From the NCBI GenBank assembly GCA_022059125.1, contig JAEUWY010000002.1, positions 1,116,001 through 1,180,000 of the forward strand: a stretch of DNA of 64,000 nt, in the 5' to 3' direction. Below the pieces are notes generated by a model. It was not told the DNA's origin. It ran no database searches and worked only from the letters and a program-made list of their open reading frames with translations. Below are positions 21,045 to 31,424 of the stretch, piece after piece (position 1 is the first letter of the stretch; each line of letters starts with the position of its first letter). A program made the position numbers and the translations under genes. This stretch comes from Corynespora cassiicola. Its lineage: Eukaryota; Ascomycota; Dothideomycetes; Pleosporales; Corynesporascaceae.

Positions 21045-23986
21045 ACAGGCCGTTCATACCCGTTTTGGAATCTTGAGGCAGCCGATTCTTCGTCCATGGA
21101 GAGGTAAACAGGGGAAAGGGGGGGGAATCCAGGACGAATAAAAGTTTTTGAGTTATTGGACCTACCAGTCTCCAGACCCTTCCGCCAAAAACCCTGGAAA
21201 TTTTCGTTTTTGAGGCTTCTCGATTGTTGTCTGACCGCCGCGGAGATACAAAATCCTTCTGATTTTCAACTACATGCCTGAAATCGGTCATGATGACCAA
21301 GACGCTGTATTGCAGCATGGCAGGTCGAACAGGAGCTGGAATGAAACCATGGTGGAAGCGATAATGGCGTTTCAAGGTCGATCTAGAATGTGATGAAAAG
21401 GTACAGAGGGGCTGGTAGTGGAGATATCGGATTGAAGCAACATTACTAAGTCCTTAGTCATTAGTGTATACGTGTCGTCATTGCTAAACTACCTGCTGCG
21501 CTCCCATAAGCCTTCTGAATCTCTAGAGGTGCATGGTATGATTTCAAGATAACACCAGCATTCTTTGCCTGAAGTCCCTCGCTCACTATTTAGGTAACAA
21601 TTACAGCAACTTCCATAGAAGTGCTGAACCAAAGACCACGATTAGCCGTGTCACAATGAGTACGGAGTCAAGACCTGTTGGCCTAGGCGGTAGAAGTCCA
21701 ATCTATCAATTCTATAGATCAAATTAAATAAACCCTAGGGCTTACAGCACCATGAAAGTGGCCAATATGAAGATCCCGTGTCGCAAGGGAGGTGATGCTA
21801 TCACATCGCGCATAGCGCGTGCGCAATTTAAATCATGAACAGTATTCTCTGTCTTGGCGCATTAAAAAGTATCAATTTTGGAGCCTTCCAAATCTTAAGA
21901 ATGACTTTTCCAGGCTATCTTTTGAGCATGGAAATCAGTATGCCAGCAGTTTTACCCAAGGATTGTACAGAGGATACACTTTTTACAAAATAGCAAACCG
22001 GCTTATAGCGGCCTATACTATGTGATACATCTTTATTTTTAGGTTTATTCTGGAGCCATAAGCTTAAAGAAGCCCTGTCGAAATTGTTAGCTATTAATGA
22101 AGTGATGTAACGGTCAGGGTCGTACACATGACTAATACTAATCTCTAGAGGTAGTATAACTAAGCTGTATAAAAGGCGTACTTGAGTAAGAAGAAAAACG
22201 AAGTAATTTTATTGCTAAATCATCTTCTAGCTGAGTTTCCTGAGAAGTCATCTTTTACAGTTAGTAGGTAGCTATAGTGTGTTATTTTGCCATACATTCG
22301 AGACAAGTTCTTTTAAGCTCTGTCTATAGTCAATCTCTATCTAGTAGAAACTGGAAAACTGGCATTGCGTGAATCTAGAATATATTATTAGCGAAGTTTA
22401 ATGTATTCAGAAGCTTCTCGCTCAATTTCCAAAGGGATACCCGCGTCATTATTAGGTTGACTGGAGGGACTCAGATTTGAGCGACATCAAAGCTATTGGT
22501 ATATTGAGGAGCTCGAGCTTCTTGTAAAACTACCTACTTAAGAGCCATAAATTCCTCGACTATAAGTATCGTGTCTATAGAGCAAGGGTGACCAACAGAA
22601 CTGGCCTTGTCAAATTCTATTACAACTTCTATCCTTTATCTCCTATCAAAATAACTACATTATACTACAGTACAGCTTAAGAATGAAAACCAATCTACCT
22701 TCAAACCCTGGCTGATATCGCTGGCTTGGATGACGAAGCATATACATATCTCTTCTCCAGAAATCAAAATATACTCTATACAGTCAGAGTTAGTGTCATC
22801 ATTTATCTACCCCTCAGCACGTTGGGGTGCTGTATCATGCAATTCGGTACGATTGGCAGTTACATCGGTGTAGGTTTTCAAACTCGGGAAATTGAAAATC
22901 ACACACTCCTGGTGACTAATTATTTGCCATCTTTAAAAACCCCGAAGATCTGGGTGACAGATATAAACTTCTATTATACTGCTAACGTTAATTGCAATTC
23001 TAAAAATGCTTAATGTACGAATACTGTTCCATGGTAGTCAAAGTTTGCAAGCTTGTGCAGAGCGAAAGGGCAAACAACAAACCTTGCAAAAAGCCTTACA
23101 GGTAAAAGTATATCATAGTTGTCTAGTATTAATATTATATAATAAGATTTTCAAAACTCTACAATGCGAGGCTTTAAATCAAGTTATCTAGTTATTTATG
23201 TTATATGAGCGCTAAGCTCCAAAAATCCCTAAAATATAGAAAGCTGAGAGAATGAATTTAAGGCCTGATTTGCGTTCACGAACAATAAGCTAGAATTTTA
23301 GATACCGCAGCTATAGCTACTAGAGAGTAGCCTTTTGGAAAGTCTGTAATGAATTTTTTTTATTATGAAGAAAACTCACCGGCCGGCAACCACAGTCTGA
23401 CCACCAAATCAATCTTTCTCAAGTTATCTTTCATATCAAGTATTGAAGCTGAAAATAACTAGTAATACCAGCGGGGCCGGAGCCTAGTTGCCCCCTTTTG
23501 TCCACAGAAAGTGCTATAAAAACAAGATCTAATTTGAACTCTGAAACGTACAAAGTTTTTGATGCAGTGCTTTGAACAGAGTATGCACCGTACTGTACTT
23601 CTTGGAGCTGTGTTGTTGTTACTCATGGACTTGCCGCGCCCCAGCCCTCTGGGTATGATTCACAGCCTTGAGCTACAAAGTTATGCTAAGGTATCTACCA
23701 CTAGAGCTCTGACGACTGACAAACAATCCCCCACCCGCCCTTCTCCTCCAGGTGGCAAGTAGCGAGGAATCGAGGCACGCGGGAGGGCGGAAAAGAGTTA
23801 AACGTAAATCATACAGTGCCTTCCCCCCCTGCAATTTTCAGCACTAACGAGCACTCGTGTTATCCACCTATATCCTCATGACTCATCATTGCGTGAAGAA
23901 CATAATCCCAACCCACAACTTTGACTTGGAACCTCTCAAATCCTGAACATATCATCTCATTACAACTTCCAATTCTTCAACCTCAT
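21045..23986. repeat. AT-rich gene-poor island, probable decayed repeats
   Basis: About 2.9 kb, strongly AT-rich from about 21400 to 23400, full of stop codons in all frames, with no open frame of family character. The pattern (TA-rich, coding-like fragments ending in TAA or TAG) is what repeat-induced point mutation leaves of transposons in ascomycetes. No intact terminal repeats or transposase found. Confidence 0.6.
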
Positions 23987-25947
23987 CTAACTAACCTTTC
24001 CCCCAGCATTCCCTTCCCCAACACTCCCCCCCTCCCCCTTCTCCCGTAGCGCCCACTTCTCAACGTCATCAAACCCCTTGAGCGCCTCCCCATACCTCTC
24101 CCAAACCCCCTCTCGATACCCCTCATTAATCTTCTTCACAAAGCCCGCCTCATCCCACCTCTTCTCCAAGAAATCCTCAAACTTTTCTCCCTGCGCGCGT
24201 CCAACCCCCCAGGCTGCCTTGTACGCCGCACCCAGCGCACACGCATTGCCTCCGATATCCAACTTGTAGACGCCTTCCGCGCCGCCCAGCACATCCGCCG
24301 CCACCTCGGCAATGGCCGGATTCACCGCCCCGCCGCCGACCATGTACACGCGCCTCGGCTGCGCCGGCAGACGTCCCTGCGGCTCCACCAGGGCCGCGGA
24401 CCGCAGCCTCAGCGACAGAAACTGCGACTCCAGGATGGCACGAGCGTCCGCCTGGGGTACGGGCCACGCCGCGTCGCCGCCCTCGTCCCCCTCGACCTTG
24501 TGGAGCGCAGAGTTCTGGTACAGGAAGCGCCACGTGCCGGCCTTGACGTTGGGCACAATCTCCGGGCGCGGGAAGTAGAGGCCCAGGCGCGCGGGGTCCG
24601 TCTTGGGGTCCGCCTGGCCGAGCACCGGGGTTGAGGTTGCGGTGGAGTTGAAGAGGTCCCAGGATTTGGGCGGGGCGTTGGGTGTAGAGGAGTTGTTCAG
24701 CGCGTCGCGGATGTGTTCGCGGGCGAGGCCGCCGTTCTTGTAGCACAGCATAAACATGTAGAGTCCCGCCGTGGTTGGGTGGTTCATGAAGTGGTACGCA
24801 GGGTCGGGTTTGTACTGCGGGGTGGACATCAAAAACGTCGTCGACGTACCCAGCGAGACGATGGCGTCCGAGGAGCGCAGAGGCAGTGCGAGGATGGTCG
24901 AGGGGTTGTCGCCCGTGAAGGGCACAATCTGAGCGCTCGACGGGAAGCCGTAGCGCTGCACGAAGTAGGAAGATATGGGGCCAAAGGGCTTGCCGCCATC
25001 TTCGGGGACGTGGCCTAGCTTTGCCTTGAGGTCGGCGACGCCTTCTGACCCTGCAGCCAGGGAGAGCAGGTCCTCGTGCCATGCTCCGGATTTGATGTCC
25101 CAGAGGTTTGCGCCGCAGACGTCGCTGATGTCGATGGGGGCCACCTTTCCGAGGAAGATGGAGGCGAGGAATGAGGAGACGAGGGAGATGCGGGACGTAG
25201 CTTTGTAGGCCTCGGGGTACTTTTGGTGGAAACGGAGGATCTGAGGGCCGCTGAAGCGCTGTGGAGTGGGCTCGTCAGCTCAAAGCGCCCATTGTCCGTC
25301 GGCAGGTGTATGTGGGATGAGGTGCCAGTCACTTACGTGGTGGGCCTTGCTGCCCGTGGCCTCGGCCAGCTTGTCCGCGTCGTCGAGCTGCGCATCAAAT
25401 GCCTCGCACTGCTTCTGTGTGCTCGCATCCTGCCAATTCGGGCTGAAGGGATGGCTGAAGGCGCCTTTCCTCTCGCCCTTGGCACCGCCCTCCAGCTGCT
25501 CCACCAGTGTCTTTCCTGCATCCAATCCGCCCAACAAGGCCTCCGCATCCTTGCTCCAAAACACAGTCCCATGCTGCATCCCGGCGCCCGAAATGCCCTG
25601 CACTTTGGAAAAATCGGCGCCCTGGTGCTTCAGGCGCTGCAGCACGAGATCAACGGCCTCAAGGAACATGGCAACGGGCGCAAACACCTCGCCCTCGTCG
25701 GCATTGGTGAGCACGCCCTTCTCGATGCCATACTTGGCGAGGTCGGCGTCGAAGTCGACCTTGGCTTCGTGGATGAGCTTGAGGTTGGATCCGACAATGA
25801 TGCCTGGAAAAGGCGGAGGGTCAGCTCAACGTAGACGAGACGAGACGGCGGGGTAGCTATTGCGGGGCATTGCCTCGCGTCCTACTCACCCTTGAGCTGC
25901 TGGGTGCTCAGGTCGAAGCCCAGGTACTGGTTTTGGTTGTCAGCCAT
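23987..25947 (-). CDS. D-xylulose kinase (FGGY family)
   Basis: Three exons: 25947-25890, 25803-25337 and 25258-23987, giving 598 aa; all junctions are GT-AG and in frame. Xylulokinase phosphorylates D-xylulose with ATP to D-xylulose 5-phosphate, the step that feeds xylose and arabinose breakdown into the pentose phosphate pathway in the cytosol. Seen: the ATP-binding N-terminal block [12 protein letters not shown], the substrate block [14 protein letters not shown], the catalytic-Asp block [13 protein letters not shown], the phosphate loop SLGTSTTFL, and the C-terminal nucleotide block [13 protein letters not shown] followed by [11 protein letters not shown]. Length is near that of other fungal xylulokinases. 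Its neighbours are not pentose genes, so there is no cluster. Confidence 0.95.
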
Positions 25948-26397
25948 GGTCTCGTTTGCTCAGGCAATTTTTCCGCAGCGAATATGCGGGAGCAGGCGGC
26001 ATAAAAGACATGGAACGGCCAGGTCCAGGCGTCGTGGTAATGCTAGACATCACTCTGATGCCGGCGGGCACTAGGGCCTAGCCATGGCTAGCCGTGGCGC
26101 TAATCGCAGTGACGGCTGGCGTGCATCACTGTTTTGCCGGTTGTGCCTGCAGAGGCGCGCCGGCGCCATCGGACACGGATAAATGTGCGGATTGCCAGAT
26201 TGGGTCACCAAAGATAAATTGTCTGGCCACAGCGGGCAGCACAGCACAGCACAGCATAGCAGGCAGTACAGCATGGGATACGTCGTGAACAGCACATGTA
26301 CAGGTTGAATTTCAGTTGGAGATCAGGCTCCAGGGGAATCGCCTATGCCAAACGCCAAACACCCAGTCCCTTTCTATACAAACATGGTTGATACAGC
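25948..26397. promoter_or_regulatory. Upstream region of xylulokinase
   Basis: 450 bases between the xylulokinase start and the stop of the next minus-strand gene. It holds a short GCACA-type repeat at about 26235-26260. No clear binding site was identified. Confidence 0.4.
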
Positions 26398-28020
26398 TCA
26401 CTTGCGCTTCCTGACGTCGCCGTTGGCCTTTTCGTGGCTGTGGCTGTGGTCGTGCGAGTGCTCTTCATGCTGGTGCTCGGTGTGGGCGCTGGGTGCAATG
26501 AACTCGTCCATGAAGTCGGGCTGCGCGGCCGTGTTGGACACGAACCGCACGCGGACCTTCTTCACGCCGCGCACGTTGGCGCCAACGCGCTCACGGACAT
26601 GGTCCTCGATTCCACGCGTCTGGTCAATGGTCATGTTGGCAGGCACACCAAGCTCGACGTCCATCAAGTAGTTCTGGCCCGACTTGACTCCTTGCACGGC
26701 GCGGACCTCGATCTTGCCCTTGTTGAGGCCGTCGAGCGCCTTGATGGCTGCCTCGCTCACATTGTCCTTCATCTCATCCTCGACACCAACGTCGGCCAGT
26801 TCCAGGAGCGATGCCTTGGTGTTGCCCCATCCGGCCTGCACCACCATGAGCGAGATGACAAGTCCTCCGACCGGGTCCAGCCACGAGGCGTTGGTGAGCA
26901 TGTTGGAGCTGACGATCATGAGAAGGGCGACGAGTGCGGTGAGCGAGTCTACGCGATGGTGGTAGGCGTTGGAGGCGAGGACAGACGATTTGCGTTCGTT
27001 GGCGACCTTGAGAGCTGAATCGGGTAAGCATGGTGGTATTCAGGGGGGGATAGAGTTTTGCATACTCGCTCGGTACAGCCATTCCTTGATCACAATGGAG
27101 CCGGCGGCGAGCCAGGCAGCGTTGATGTTGGGGCCGAGGTCGTCGACGCCGTGGTGGTGGCCGTGGCTGTGGGGGAGCAAGCCCCAGTGGGCAGCTACCT
27201 CTGCGGCCTCGGGGAAGAACTGCTGAGCCAGGGCAATCAGGGCGGCCCAGCCCATCATGAAGCCGCCTCCGAGCAAGATGCCGCTGACGCCCAGGGATCC
27301 CAAGCTCTCGACCTTGCCGTAGCCGCTGGGAAAGCGCTCCGAGGGGAGCTTGAGCGACCACGAGACTGTGGCAAGGGTGAGGATGTCACTGACCAGGTCG
27401 GTCAAGCTGTGGAGAGCGTCGGCGGTGAGGGCTGCAGGCTGTCAGTACGTGTCTTGTTGGTTTGGCCCAAGGCGGCGGCACTTGCCCTGAGAGTTGAAGA
27501 CGTAGCCGCCCACGCCCTTGCTAATGGCCATGCCCAGGTTGACGTAGAGGCCGATGCGGGTGATGCGCACGCCGGCGTCCTTCTTGTCCTGGGACAGCAG
27601 GAAGGTGTTGTCGTGGTGATGGTGGTGGTGGCCCAGGCCGTGGCTGTGGCCATGGCCGGTTTTGGTGCGGACTTGGGTCTGCGACGACATGGTCGAGGGG
27701 GTGGTGGAAGGGGGAGAGGTGAGGGTGGTGGTCGCTGACATGTCGTAGGGGCGCAGGCGTTGGTTCCGATGGTGGGCGAGGGCAGACCAATTGAGGACTA
27801 CCGGCCCAGGGCGCGAGGGGGAGGCGCCTTTTGTAGCGGTGCGGAAGACGCGCAATTGCTCAGACACGGCGGGCCGCTGGAGTTTGGGACGTGGAGCTGA
27901 GGAGGCCAGGCGTGCGAGGGCGGCGATGGCGCAGGCGTTGGGCGGACGGGGCGACCGTGGCCACACGCGTCCGGCAGGGCTCGAGACAGACATGCCATGT
28001 CTGCTCGCGCACAGGAACAT
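26398..28020 (-). CDS. Cation diffusion facilitator, mitochondrial-type metal transporter
   Basis: Three exons: 28020-27486, 27431-27066 and 27014-26398, giving 505 aa. The family moves divalent metals (Zn, Fe, Mn) out of the cytosol by proton exchange. Membrane segments include ITRIGLYVNLGMAISKGV and the TM2 motif ADALHSLTD, whose His and Asp bind metal; the matching HxxxD of TM5 is in AYHHRVDS. His-rich stretches lie before TM1 (GHGHSHGLGHHHHHHD), in the middle (PHSHGHHHG) and at the C-terminus (HTEHQHEEHSHDHSHSHE). The first 90 residues are Arg/Ala/Ser/Pro-rich and low in acids, like a mitochondrial presequence, and the general organisation resembles yeast MMT1/MMT2, so mitochondrial iron export is a fair inference. 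The first intron has a GC-AG donor (GCAAGT). A second ATG at 27993 could be the real start. Confidence 0.9.
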
Positions 28021-28454
28021 GGGCAGGATAGATTGCGCGAGGGCGGGATCGCGGGAGCGCGGCCGGGGAGCGAGGGCGTGGCTGCTGGGGAGAGAGCTGC
28101 GACGCAGTGCCCGAGGCTGCAGACCGCAAGGGCAAGATGGAAGTCTGCTCTGCTCAAGTTTTGAGCCTCTTGCGGCCGCTCCCGCTCCGTCACGTCTTCT
28201 GCCTCCTCCACTTTTGCGCCGTCCGCCGCTCTTGGCCAATCACCAACCCGCCCATTATGCCAGGCCCGCCCGCGGTCGACGGCCGCTGGATGTGAGTACA
28301 CGCCCATTGCGTACTGCCTCTGCGCGTCCTGCCCGCGGGAGCTGCTCGCTTTGGCATGGCCGCTGTGAGTTGCTGGCATCGTCGTCGTCGCGCGACCCCA
28401 TGGTCGTTTCATGCACGCCAAAGCCTTTGCGCCAGACGCGCGTCAGGCCGCCGC

Positions 28455-28485
<31 letters not shown>

Positions 28486-28709
28486 GCAGGGCACAAAAAA
28501 ATAAAAATAGTCGCGGTGCCTCGGGCCCCCGAGTCCAGCTGTAGCAATAGCTGCCGCTGCACTGTACTGCACTGTACTGCACTGCACTGCACTGCAAGTT
28601 GCACGCGGCACGCCGCCAATCATCTCATCTCTATCCAGACGGCTACATAACATTCAGACATTACCTACTACTATTCTTGGTCGACTATCCAGGTAGTACC
28701 CGCGCTTGG
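28021..28709. other. Intergenic, 5' region of the metal transporter
   Basis: About 690 bases, GC-rich on the left, with a short ACTGC/ACTGT tandem repeat at about 28557-28596. An Arg-rich frame runs upstream of the transporter start but has no ATG. No gene supported. Confidence 0.5.
28557..28596. repeat. Short ACTGC/ACTGT tandem repeat
   Basis: About eight adjoining 5-base units of ACTGC or ACTGT, lying in the gap between the transporter and lipase-like genes. Confidence 0.8.
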
Positions 28710-29871
28710 CTAAAGCTTCGATTTCGCCGCATCGCCCTGCACCGGCTCGACTGCGCGCGCCAGTATCCAATTCGCGACGTCGTCCATGAACCCCTGGTTC
28801 TCCGGACTCGGTTCGTCATGCACTGCCACAGGTTAGCTCGCCATGTTACCCCAGCCGTCCAGCCCTACTTACACCGATGGAACCAGCCCGCATACGTCTT
28901 GAACTCCTTGTCCTTGGCCTCGATCCTGTCTGCCAGCGCCTTGGACGCGTGGTAGTTGGTGATGCCGTCCTTGTCTCCATGGGCAATCCAGATGCGGGTG
29001 ACGCCACCCTCGCCAGCATTGTCTCCGATCCTGACCTTGCCCGCCGCCAGGTCAGCGGTGCGGTCCAGCATGCCCGCGAGCCCCTCGAGCGTGCCCGTGT
29101 CGTGACACAGCTCATCCTCCTCGAACTGCTTCTGCACCGCGGGGTCACGCGAGATGAGCTTGACGTCCAGCTTGTTGACGAGCTGCCGCTGCGGCAGCAG
29201 CTTGCCCGCCAGGCGGCCGAAGAAGACGGTAAGGGACGACGGCTTCGACTCGGGGCTGAAGTCGACAAAGGGCGACTCGAGCAGGTAGCCGCGGATGTGC
29301 TTGCGGACGTCGGCCGGGCCCTGGGCTGCGTAGCATAGCACCTCGCCGCCGCCCATCGAGTGGCCCATGAGGAACAGCGGGACGGGGCTGGGGATGACGC
29401 TCTTCAGGAACGAGGTGATGTCGGCCAGCACGCGCGCGGTCGGGCCTGTGTGGCCTCGTTCAGACGGTTTGGCAACGGAACGACCCCATCCTCTGGGCGC
29501 GACGGAGAACGGGCAACGGTCAGCCGGGCACAGTGGGAGGGAGAAGGACAGCGCACCTCTGGTCAAAGGCGTACACCTCGATGCCCTTGGATGCGAGGGT
29601 AGGGAAGAAGCGGTTGTACGTGTTGCCTGTCACGTGTCAGTGGGCAGCCGGGCAGTGCTGGACGGCGGCCCACAGGGGCGTGCCGGGTGCATACAGTGAT
29701 CACTGAAGCCGTGGACGAAAACCAGGCGCGCTGCGGCCGGGCCGTCGGTCTAGCATGCAGGGTAAGTGTCGATTGTTTCCTAGTTGCGGGCTATGGCAGC
29801 ACTACCTTCCACGTCTTGGTGTAGAGCTTGCGGCCGTCGTCGGCAGTATGCCAGTCCTCGACGGTGGACAT
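28710..29871 (-). CDS. Monoacylglycerol-lipase-like alpha/beta hydrolase
   Basis: Five exons: 29871-29806, 29749-29695, 29626-29557, 29492-28873 and 28822-28710, giving 307 aa with every junction in frame. The fold blocks are in order: LVFVHGFSDH oxyanion region, YAFDQRGWGRS, nucleophile elbow GHSMGG (Ser109), the acid loop HGDKDGITN (Asp239 likely) and FHRLHDEP (His272 likely). This is the serine-hydrolase 4 pattern of monoglyceride lipases and lysophospholipases, which release glycerol and a fatty acid from monoacylglycerol. No signal peptide; likely cytosolic or lipid-droplet associated. The start is 497 bases from that of the oppositely oriented OXNAD1-like gene, so they may share a promoter. 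Confidence 0.92.
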
Positions 29872-30368
29872 GGCGGGCGGGCAGGGCGGAGGGATGCGGG
29901 TGCGGTCAGGAGGGGGGAGGGCGGGGGGGAGAAGAAGAGAGGGGAGCAGGGCGGCGCACACGGCAGCTGAAAGGGGCCCCGGGCTGGCTCCGTCGACCAG
30001 GACAACGACCACGGCCACGATGATGATGATGATGATGGCTCTCGTCGCGCCGTCTCGGCTTCATTCCGACGCAGCCGGAGCAGCGATCGGCAGCGCAGCG
30101 CAGCGCAGGCCCGTCGCCGAGCTAGGGCAATACCGCAAGAGCCCCTCAGGACCCCACCACGCGCCCTGCTGCCCTGGCTGCACCGGGGCCTTGTGAGCCA
30201 TGGACGCCTCCTAACAAATCTTTCAGAGATCGCCGCCCGCTCCCTCCCACGCTGCTGCTGCTGTCGCCGTGACGCCGCACCGCCGCTCCGCCGCAGCCGC
30301 CTCTCCTCCCAGCTGTGCTCCGTACCGTCAGTCAGCGTGTGCTCGCCCGCTGCTCCCATCCTTCTACC
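29872..30368. promoter_or_regulatory. Shared divergent promoter region
   Basis: A 497-base gap between two divergent starts. It is GC-rich, with a (GAT)n tract at about 30018-30038 and a (GCT)n stretch near 30250. No TATA box is obvious. From 30273 to 30368 the plus strand stays open in frame with the following gene. Confidence 0.55.
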
Positions 30369-31424
30369 ATGACGGCGCCAGAGACCCTGAGCCACGAACA
30401 GCGCACCGCCGACGAGCCCCGCGACCGCCTTCTCCACCAGGCCATCCTGGCCCGCGTCACAGACGTCAACGACCGCATAAAAACATTCAGATTCGCCATC
30501 AATGACAGCAGTGGCATCAACGTATCGTCCGCCTCCGCCCGCCTGTACCGCATGTAATCGCTGATGGATGACCCAAGTTCAAACCAGGCCAATGGCTCGA
30601 CCTGCACATTCCCGGCATCGACCAGGCGGGCGGCTTCTCCATCACCTCGTCGCCGCGCTACGCCGTCCCCGACCCCGACGATGAGGACCACATCCCCTTC
30701 TTCGAGCTCGCCGTCATGAGGAGCCCCGACAACCCCGCCGCCGCCTGGCTGTGGCAGCCGCCCGACGACATCCTCGGCCATGAGGTCGACGTGCGCGTCG
30801 GCGGCAGCTTCGTGTGGCCCCCGCCCGGCGTCGACATGAGCAAGATCAAGCGTGCCATTTTCGTCGCGGGCGGCGTGGGAATTAAGTAAGTCGCCCGCTC
30901 CGCCCTTCCCTGTCCCGCTCGTGTCGGGTGCTGATTGGGTCACTAGCCCTCTGCGCTCCATGCTGGCCTACCTCAACGAAGAGAATACTCACCTCGAGTG
31001 CCGCCTGTTGTACTCGACAAAGGTCCCCTCGCGCGGCACCGAGCCCGGCGAGGTCCTTTTCCTCCCCGAGCTGCTCGACCTGTTCCGCAAGCCACGCTCG
31101 CTGGCCACCAAGGACCGCCTGGAGCTCTTCTTCACCGACGCCTGGGATGGCTCCAAAGTTGATAGGGGAAACGACGAGCCCATATATCCGCTAATGTCTC
31201 TCACCCTCCCGCAGATGGACTCGCAGACCCAGGTGCCCATCTCCGCCTGGACCCACCGGATCGAGGAGACGGCCCTGTCGAGCGCCGTCGGTAAGCGCGA
31301 CGAGGCCCCCTACACCGTCTTCTACGTCTGCGGCCCGCCCGCCATGGCCGACTATGTCACCCAGTATTTCCACAAGCAGCCCGGCGTCGCCCCCGAACAT
31401 GTCTTTTGTGAAAAGTGGTGGTAG
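30369..31424 (+). CDS. OXNAD1-type oxidoreductase (FAD/NAD ferredoxin-reductase fold)
   Basis: Three exons: 30369-30521, 30578-30885 and 30947-31424, giving 312 aa. It belongs to the ferredoxin-NADP reductase superfamily and resembles animal OXNAD1. The flavin domain is seen in FKPGQWLDLHIPG and GGFSITSSPR, and the pyridine-nucleotide domain in FVAGGVGINPLRSML and VFYVCGPPAMADYV; the last residues FCEKWW match the aromatic C-terminal end usual in this group. It should pass electrons between NAD(P)H and an unknown acceptor. The upstream in-frame sequence (LRTVSQRVLARCSHPST) looks like a mitochondrial presequence but lacks an ATG. Confidence 0.88.

Noticed and set aside
23562..23762. Small secreted-protein-like ORF starting MQCFEQSMHRTVLLGAVLLL
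   Set aside because: No Cys pattern, no family match, no promoter signal, and it lies at the edge of relic DNA.
27058..27738. 226-codon plus-strand frame
   Set aside because: Antisense shadow of the metal transporter exons.
28021..28239. N-terminal extension of the metal transporter
   Set aside because: The frame is open but the first codon is TTG and no ATG occurs before 28020.
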